Part shown: piece by piece, positions 5,459-9,446 of the stretch
How the letters are laid out: the number at the start of each line of letters is the position of its first letter
Numbering within the stretch: position 1 is the first letter of the stretch
From: Acidimicrobiia bacterium
GTDB lineage: Bacteria > Actinomycetota > Acidimicrobiia > Acidimicrobiales > JACDCH01
Direction of reading: 5' to 3'
NCBI GenBank assembly: GCA_013694495.1
Contig: JACDCH010000285.1
Span: 1 to 9,446 of the forward strand
DNA length: 9,446 nucleotides
Program-made: the position numbers and the translations under genes
Notes under the pieces: generated by a model
Seen by the model: the letters and a program-made list of their open reading frames with translations, nothing else
Databases searched by the model: none
What the model was told of the DNA's origin: nothing

Positions 5459-7138
5459 GGGGAGGGGCAGCAGCGTCACCAGCAGGGCGTCGCCATCGGC
5501 GACGGTCCAGGTCCCCACGGGGATGGGGTCGCCCCCGCCGGGGAGCACCATGGTGGCCACGAGCTCCCGACCGGACGATGCTCCGGCGACCGATCGGATC
5601 CGCTCGACCCGCGCCGCATAGCCGACGGTGCTGCCGGCGGGCGGCGCCAGCACCAGCGACAGGTCCGCCTCGGGGGCGTACTCGACCCCGGCGGGGCAGT
5701 TCTCGTCGATACCGCCAGCGCACCCCGTGTGTCGGCCGAGGACCGCTCGTATGAGCCCGGCCGCATCGACGGTCGCGAAGACGGACGCCTCTGGATCGCC
5801 GATCGTGCTCGCCAGGATCCGAGAACCGGCCTGCGTCATCTCGGCGTAGGCGGCGTGGGCGAACCATGCGTCCGTGGGCGTCCGACCGTCGGGCAGGAGG
5901 AGCCCGCCGAGGGTCCCCGGACGTACGAAGCACGACGACTCGAGGCTGCCATCGGCCCCGGCGGTCGACCAGCAGGCCGGGTTGGCGACGTCGATCCCCG
6001 CCGTCGCGAGGGAGGAGAGGTAGCCCAGCACGGCCCCGGGCTGGGAGAAGTTCCACGGCGCGCCCCACTCGTTCACGTGCAGCTCGGGTTCGACGGCTCC
6101 CGCTGCGCCGGCCACGGCCGCCCGCACGTCGTCGGCGTGCTGGAGCACCGCTCGAGGACCGCCGTCGCAGTCGCCGAGGCAGCCGGCCCCGATCTCGTGC
6201 CACGACAGGCCGGCCAGGTCCCCGGTCGTCGCCAGGCCCGCGTATGTCTCCATGTCGGCGATGCCCCCGCCGAACACGACGTAGCTGGCGCTGGGACCGA
6301 TCACCCTCGCGTCGGGGAGGAGCGCATGGATCACCGCCGCCGCCCGCTCGTGCTGCTCGAGGACGAGCGCCGCGGTGCCGCCTCCGCCCGGCGACCCCTC
6401 CGCCCCCGGTTCGTTCTGGACCTCCCAGTAGTCGGGCACCGCCTGGGCGGCGACGTGCGCCTCCACGACCTGGCCGACGAACGCCTCGTAGCGCACCCAG
6501 TCGTCCCACGGCGCAGCGGTGCCGGCGGCCCCCAGCCAGGCGTCGGAGAGCAGGGCCGTCACGCTGGTCTCGTAGAAGCGGGCGAGGGCGAAGCGCTCGA
6601 AGTCGAGGGCGGAGACGCGCCAGGCCCGGGGCCTGAGCGGGGTCACCGCGCCGATGCTCGTCTGGCTCGTGATCCCGTGGAGCGCGCCGAGCCCGACGCC
6701 CGTCGCCGCCCCGCCGGGCGTGCCGTCGACCACGGCGCAGGTCTCGGCTGCGTCCACGTCGTCGCACCCCGGCGCCCCCGGGGTCTCGGCCTCGGTCGGA
6801 TCGCCGAACGGCCCGAACGACCGGTCCTCGCCCATGGACACCACCCGGATGGCGTAGGCGCTGGACGGGGCCAGGTGCTCGACCGTCACCTCCCGGCAGG
6901 CGCCGCATACCGTGCGCTGGCCCACCGAGCGGCCGTCGGGCGCGGCGAGCAGCACCAACCACCGGTGGGCGTCCTGGTCGGCCTCCCACCGGACCTCGAG
7001 CGAGGTCGGCGAGACGGCGTCGACCTGGACCTGGCTCGGCGCCGGTCCCGAAGCGGCCGGCGCGGCCCCTCCCGTGCAGCCCACGACGGTGGCGCCGAGC
7101 GTGACGAAGACGATGAACTGGCGAGCCCCTCGCCTCAT
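5456..7138 (-). CDS. Lipoprotein with fibronectin III-like and clan GH-A-like glycoside hydrolase domains
   Basis: The 560-residue product begins with a lipoprotein signal peptide: MRRGARQ, then a hydrophobic stretch, then the lipobox-like VVGC with acylated Cys21. It is therefore expected on the outer face of the membrane. A short Gly/Ala/Pro spacer leads to a fibronectin III-like domain (about 34-118; SPTSLEVRW and HLAPSSAYAIRV strands). The hydrolase region has YWEVQNEP (acid/base candidate Glu243), LSWHEIG (Glu315) and HVNEWG (nucleophile candidate Glu357), 114 residues apart. A beta-rich C-terminal part follows, without the Thr/Pro tail of its neighbour. It aligns end to end with the product of 3462-5318, at roughly half identity by eye, and keeps the ten mature-domain cysteines. 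The ATG overlaps the stop of the nucleotidyltransferase (ATGA, 7135-7138), so translation is probably coupled. The frame continues upstream but only as shadow. Substrate and catalytic activity are not known. Confidence 0.88.
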   Translation of the reverse strand: MRRGARQFIVFVTLGATVVGCTGGAAPAASGPAPSQVQVDAVSPTSLEVRWEADQDAHRWLVLLAAPDGRSVGQRTVCGACREVTVEHLAPSSAYAIRVVSMGEDRSFGPFGDPTEAETPGAPGCDDVDAAETCAVVDGTPGGAATGVGLGALHGITSQTSIGAVTPLRPRAWRVSALDFERFALARFYETSVTALLSDAWLGAAGTAAPWDDWVRYEAFVGQVVEAHVAAQAVPDYWEVQNEPGAEGSPGGGGTAALVLEQHERAAAVIHALLPDARVIGPSASYVVFGGGIADMETYAGLATTGDLAGLSWHEIGAGCLGDCDGGPRAVLQHADDVRAAVAGAAGAVEPELHVNEWGAPWNFSQPGAVLGYLSSLATAGIDVANPACWSTAGADGSLESSCFVRPGTLGGLLLPDGRTPTDAWFAHAAYAEMTQAGSRILASTIGDPEASVFATVDAAGLIRAVLGRHTGCAGGIDENCPAGVEYAPEADLSLVLAPPAGSTVGYAARVERIRSVAGASSGRELVATMVLPGGGDPIPVGTWTVADGDALLVTLLPLP

Positions 7139-7857
7139 CTCGTCGGCGGGGGCGTGGCCCGCTGCGGCAGCCACGGCGGCGGTCCCGGCCGGCACATCTC
7201 GGTGAGATCGAGGGATTCCTTGTAGGTGTCCATCGACTTCCAGAACCCGTCGTGGTGGAACGCGTACAACTCGCCGGCGGCGGCGAGGGCGGGGAGCACC
7301 TCGCGCTCGAGGTCCTCGCCATGCCAGTGGTCGAAGGCGCGCTGGTCGAACACGAAGAACCCGGCGTTGATGCGGTGCTCGGGCAGTCGGGGCTTCTCCC
7401 GGAAGCGCCTCACCCGGCCCTGGTCGTCGATCTCGAGCGTCCCGTACTGCGAGGGCAGGGGCACGGTGGTGACGGTGGCCGCTCCGTCGTGCGAGCGGTG
7501 GAAGGCGAGGAGGTCCCTGACGTTCACGTCGCCCAGGCCGTCGGCGTAGGTGGCGAGGAAGACGTCGCCGAGATCGTCCCTGCATTTCAGGATCCGGCCG
7601 GCGGTGTTCGTGTCCAGACCGGTGTCCCTGACGGTCACATCGATCGCAGGCGCAAGGGTGTCGGCGAACTCGACGATCATCTCGCAGCGGTAGCCGGCCG
7701 CCAGGACGAACGAGGAGAAGCCCTGGTCGCTGTAGATGTCGAGCACGTGTTCGAGCACGGGCCGGCCGTCGACGTGCAGGAGGGGCTTCGGAACATCCAC
7801 GGTGTGGGGGTACGCTCGCGTCCCCTTGCCGCCACACAACACGACGGTTGTTGTCAT
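7135..7857 (-). CDS. Glucose-1-phosphate cytidylyltransferase-like sugar nucleotidyltransferase
   Basis: This 240-residue enzyme belongs to the NTP-transferase family, which makes NDP-sugars from a sugar-1-phosphate and an NTP in the cytoplasm. Visible motifs are LCGGKGTRAYPHT (7-19, nucleotide-binding loop), PKPLL (23-27), YADG (104-107, Asp106 in the metal-site position), FREKP (152-156), NAGFF (164-168) and FWKSMDT (205-211). The combination of the TNTAGR segment (83-88), TYADG, INAGFF and the FW-x-x-MDT ending resembles RfbF (CDP-glucose synthesis) more than RmlA, although RfbF usually reads YGDG and NGGFF. CTP and glucose-1-phosphate are therefore likely but not certain. The last 18 residues are an unusual Pro-rich tail. 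The ATG at 7857 starts directly at the first beta-strand, and no strong ribosome-binding site is visible. No CDP-glucose dehydratase or other RfbG/RfbH-type partner is in the window. It heads the minus-strand unit and overlaps the lipoprotein gene by four bases. Confidence 0.88.
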   Translation of the reverse strand: MTTTVVLCGGKGTRAYPHTVDVPKPLLHVDGRPVLEHVLDIYSDQGFSSFVLAAGYRCEMIVEFADTLAPAIDVTVRDTGLDTNTAGRILKCRDDLGDVFLATYADGLGDVNVRDLLAFHRSHDGAATVTTVPLPSQYGTLEIDDQGRVRRFREKPRLPEHRINAGFFVFDQRAFDHWHGEDLEREVLPALAAAGELYAFHHDGFWKSMDTYKESLDLTEMCRPGPPPWLPQRATPPPTR

Positions 7858-8035
7858 CCGGCCAGGCTCGCGCGAAAGGATCGGGGTCGAGCGTCGTTGT
7901 AGTGGGTGGTCGTTGCGAAACCCGGTCCGGAACATGGGATCAGGCAGGAGATGACCCCCGAAGAGGCGAACAGGCAATGTGTGCAGCCCGCTCGGCGGTG
8001 GCGAGCGGCACGCTCCGTGGGATGAGGGAGTGACG
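7858..8035. promoter_or_regulatory. Divergent intergenic region
   Basis: These 178 bases separate the divergent starts of the nucleotidyltransferase (minus) and the sugar-phosphate transferase (plus), so promoters for both units should lie here. I could not identify a convincing -35/-10 pair on either strand. The right half holds a hairpin (7988-8008) and a GAGGGAG ribosome-binding site (8024-8030). No known riboswitch consensus was recognised. Confidence 0.5.
7988..8008 (+). promoter_or_regulatory. Perfect 7-bp hairpin in the leader of the sugar-phosphate transferase gene
   Basis: CCGCTCG (7988-7994) pairs exactly with CGAGCGG (8002-8008) around the 7-base loop GCGGTGG. The stem ends 15 bases before the GAGGGAG ribosome-binding site and 27 bases before the ATG at 8036. 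No T-run follows, so it does not look like a terminator. It could be a protein-binding site or an RNA element affecting initiation, or it may have no role. Confidence 0.35.
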
Positions 8036-8728
8036 ATGATTCGGCAGGCCGAGATGGGCAAGCGGGTACTGGACGTCGCCGTTGCGGCGACGATGCTGCT
8101 GCTCACCCTGCCGGTCATCGTTCTCGCCACCCTCGGGGCGGCGGTGGCGCTGCGGACCTGGCCCATCTTCTCCCACGTGCGGGTGGGCCGGGACGGCCGC
8201 CCGTTCCGGATGTTCAAGATCCGGACCCTGCCGACGTCGTTCTCGAGCTATGCGGCGAAGTACGACCTCGACGATGCCAAGATCCCGTCGTTCTGCGCGC
8301 TGCTGCGGCGCACCCACCTCGACGAGTTGCCCCAGTTGGTGCTGGTGCTCACCGGGCGGATGAGCCTCGTCGGGCCCCGGCCCGAGATGCGGCACCTCGT
8401 CGACGAGTTCGATCCCGCCTTCGCTGCGAAGCGGTCGTCCGTCCGCCCGGGCTGCACGGGGCTCTGGCAGGTCAGCGAGCGGTGCAACCGGATGATCTCG
8501 GAGCACCCGGAGTTCGACCTCTACTACATCCGGCACCGCAGCCTGCGCCTCGACTTCTGGATCCTCGGCCGCACCCTCGCCCTGCTGCACCCGGCCGGGC
8601 AGGCGAGCATGGTCTCCTACGACCAGCTGCTGCAGCGCCGGGCCGCCCCCCTCGGCGACGCCGCCCTGGCCTCGTGCGAGGATCGCGAGCCCCAGCTCGC
8701 GGCGCTCGACGCGGCCCACAGCTCCTAG
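8036..8728 (+). CDS. Polyprenyl-phosphate sugar-1-phosphate transferase (minimal type)
   Basis: The 230-residue product belongs to the bacterial sugar transferase family (WcaJ/PglC-type monotopic phosphoglycosyltransferases). It moves a sugar-1-phosphate from an NDP-sugar to undecaprenyl (or decaprenyl) phosphate and so starts a lipid-linked glycan. It shows MGKRVLDVAVA followed by one hydrophobic segment (about 11-40, probably the re-entrant membrane helix), FRMFKIRTLP (57-66), and the catalytic Asp96-Glu97 dyad in HLDELPQL. It also has LVGPRPE (111-117) and RPGCTGLWQVSER (137-149), close to the family P-G-x-T-G-x-W-Q-V signature. The four-helix N-terminal part of WcaJ is absent, so this is the short catalytic form, with about 40 extra residues at its C-terminus. 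The ATG at 8036 is preferred because GAGGGAG ends five bases before it; an in-frame ATG at 7979 would add 19 non-homologous-looking residues. The sugar cannot be deduced, but this enzyme probably defines the first residue of the cluster's polymer. Confidence 0.93.
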   Translation: MIRQAEMGKRVLDVAVAATMLLLTLPVIVLATLGAAVALRTWPIFSHVRVGRDGRPFRMFKIRTLPTSFSSYAAKYDLDDAKIPSFCALLRRTHLDELPQLVLVLTGRMSLVGPRPEMRHLVDEFDPAFAAKRSSVRPGCTGLWQVSERCNRMISEHPEFDLYYIRHRSLRLDFWILGRTLALLHPAGQASMVSYDQLLQRRAAPLGDAALASCEDREPQLAALDAAHSS

Positions 8729-8764
8729 CAGGGCTCCCGGGGAAGTGGCCGCTCGGCGCTGGCC

Positions 8765-8779
8765 TACGGTGCCCGGGTG
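8765..8779 (+). promoter_or_regulatory. Candidate leaderless promoter: TACGGT, six bases, GTG
   Basis: TACGGT (8765-8770) matches TANNNT and is followed by six bases and the GTG (8777-8779) that opens the GtrA gene. The spacing is identical to that at 1228-1242. With no Shine-Dalgarno sequence visible, a leaderless transcript starting at the GTG is plausible. It would let the GtrA gene be expressed independently of the preceding sugar-phosphate transferase, which ends 48 bases upstream. No -35 element is evident. Confidence 0.55.
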
Positions 8780-9229
8780 CCCGGTGACGTCGCCACCCTG
8801 CTCGACCGGCCCATCGTGGCCAAGCTGCTGCGCTACGCCGCCACCTCGGTGGTGGGCGTGGTGGTCGGGCAGTCGTTCCTCTACCTGTTCGACTCGGTGC
8901 TGGGCTGGGAGGAGTGGCTCGCCAACGTCGGCGCCGTGGCCGTGAGCAGCGTCCCGGCGTACCTGATCAGCCGCTACTGGGTGTGGCAGGTGCGCGACAA
9001 GAACAGCCTGAAGCGCGAGCTCGTGCCGTTCTGGGGGATGGCGCTCCTCGGCCTCGCGCTCTCCACGATCCTCGTGAGCATCGTGTCCCGCCGCACCGAG
9101 GCGGCCCTGGCCATCGGCCTCGCCAACCTGGCCGGCTTCGGCGTGCTGTGGGTGGCGAAGTTCTTCGTGCTCGACCGGGTCCTCTTCGCCCGCCCGGAAC
9201 CGGACCCGGCTCCGCCGCCCCTGCTGTAG
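8777..9229 (+). CDS. GtrA-family four-helix membrane protein
   Basis: The 150-residue protein has the size and layout of the GtrA family: about four membrane helices (approximately 17-38, 46-66, 85-104 and 110-133). The N-terminal block is KLLRYAATSVVGVVVGQSFL-like, the second helix is followed by ISRYWVW (64-70), and the last helix carries a NLAGFGVLWVAKFFVLDRVLF-like ending (116-137), typical of the family. GtrA proteins are linked to bactoprenol-linked sugar translocation and to arabinogalactan or O-antigen modification, which suits the polysaccharide context. The direct function is inferred. The tail after residue 137 is short, Pro-rich and probably disordered. The GTG start is supported by the TACGGT element with leaderless spacing. 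The gene ends six bases from the convergent stop of purL. Confidence 0.9.
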   Translation: MPGDVATLLDRPIVAKLLRYAATSVVGVVVGQSFLYLFDSVLGWEEWLANVGAVAVSSVPAYLISRYWVWQVRDKNSLKRELVPFWGMALLGLALSTILVSIVSRRTEAALAIGLANLAGFGVLWVAKFFVLDRVLFARPEPDPAPPPLL

Positions 9230-9235
9230 CGCTCG

Positions 9236-9446
9236 TCAGCCCTGGGTGGTGCCGTGGCCGAGTGCGGCCGGCAGGTGGTCGTGCCAGGACGACGTGAGGT
9301 CGGCGACGGCGACGTCGAGCAGGTCCTTGACCACGAGGCGGTCGCCGGTGGCCAGGCCGATCCGGGAGGTGGGCACGCCGGCGGCGGCGGCGCCGTCGAG
9401 CACGGCGGCCATCTGGTCGGGGGCGGCGGCCACGACCACCCGGCCG
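9236..9446 (-). CDS. purL: Phosphoribosylformylglycinamidine synthase II, C-terminal end (partial)
   Basis: Sixty-nine codons of an open frame enter from the right edge and stop at 9236-9238. The sequence starts GRVVVAAAPDQM, continues with an Ala-rich helix into AGVPTSRIG and GDRLVV, and ends with a short W-containing helix (SSWHDHLPAALGHG). This is the pattern of the last part of the PurL C-terminal AIRS-type domain: the S/G-R-V-V-V strand, a helix, then G-V-P-x-x-x-I/L-G and G-D-x-L-x-V. PurL makes formylglycinamidine ribonucleotide amidine in de novo purine synthesis. The match is by motif memory over a short segment, so another AIRS-domain protein is possible. The gene is convergent with the GtrA gene with six bases between stops. 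It is probably the housekeeping border of the polysaccharide locus. The start lies outside the window. Confidence 0.75.
   Translation of the reverse strand, partial: GRVVVAAAPDQMAAVLDGAAAAGVPTSRIGLATGDRLVVKDLLDVAVADLTSSWHDHLPAALGHGTTQG

Noticed and set aside
5729..7225. Plus-strand open frame of 498 codons opposite the lipoprotein gene
   Set aside because: It is antisense shadow with high Arg/Gly/Val/Asp content and no family features. A matching shadow occurs opposite the paralogue.
5385..7322. Minus-strand open frame of 645 codons overlapping the lipoprotein gene
   Set aside because: It is almost entirely Arg, Gly, Ala and Pro with no domain motif. The frame at 5456-7138 has a signal peptide and conserved hydrolase motifs.
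7139..7837. N-terminal extension of the lipoprotein frame to 7837
   Set aside because: It overlaps the nucleotidyltransferase completely. The lipoprotein signal peptide begins at 7138 with an ATGA overlap.
7951..8025. A 24-codon ORF in the leader of the sugar-phosphate transferase gene, starting right after CAGGAG
   Set aside because: The purine tract touches the ATG with no spacer, so it is a poor ribosome-binding site. The ORF has no stop-start overlap with the next gene, so there is too little to call it a leader peptide.
7858..8217. N-terminal extension of the nucleotidyltransferase frame to 8217
   Set aside because: The extra 120 residues lack family similarity and overlap the divergent gene. 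The canonical first strand and GGKGTR loop begin at 7857.
1..9446. CRISPR arrays, tRNA or rRNA genes, insertion sequences or phage attachment sites
   Set aside because: No regularly spaced repeats, transposase-like frames, flanking inverted or direct repeats, or cloverleaf-type segments were found on reading both strands.

Overview
This window comes from a very GC-rich bacterium: nearly every third codon position is G or C, and starts are often GTG. One gene start and one short upstream ORF are preceded by an actinobacterial-type leaderless promoter (TANNNT, six bases, then GTG). Together with Thr/Pro-rich tails on exported proteins, this suggests an actinobacterium, perhaps of the class Acidimicrobiia. 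The lineage is inferred, not proven. The content is a surface-polysaccharide (exopolysaccharide, capsule or cell-wall glycan) locus whose right edge meets a purine biosynthesis gene.

Layout. (1) Bases 1-3448, plus strand: the last codons of an unseen upstream gene, then three GT-B fold family 4 glycosyltransferases (12-1151, 1278-2387, 2390-3448). The second and third are two bases apart. The second appears to have its own promoter and a 13-codon upstream ORF that overlaps its start. (2) Bases 3462-7857, minus strand: a three-gene unit read right to left. It starts with a glucose-1-phosphate cytidylyltransferase-like nucleotidyltransferase. A lipoprotein with a fibronectin type III-like domain and a clan GH-A-like glycoside hydrolase domain follows, overlapping it by ATGA. 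Last is a secreted paralogue of that lipoprotein with a Thr/Pro tail. (3) Bases 7858-8035: a divergent intergenic region with a perfect 7-bp hairpin. (4) Bases 8036-9229, plus strand: a minimal polyprenyl-phosphate sugar-1-phosphate transferase and a GtrA-family membrane protein. (5) Bases 9236-9446, minus strand: the C-terminal end of PurL, convergent with the GtrA gene.

Inferred pathway: the nucleotidyltransferase makes an NDP-sugar (probably CDP-glucose or similar). The sugar-phosphate transferase loads the first sugar phosphate onto a polyprenyl-phosphate carrier at the inner leaflet. The three GT4 enzymes extend the glycan, and GtrA may help move a lipid-linked sugar across the membrane. 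The two exported hydrolase-like paralogues could trim, remodel or bind the finished polymer outside the cell. No flippase (Wzx), polymerase (Wzy) or chain-length regulator lies in the window, so any such genes are elsewhere. The paired exported hydrolase-like proteins, one lipid-anchored and one secreted, with all ten mature-domain cysteines conserved and the first coupled to a nucleotidyltransferase, are the most unusual part.
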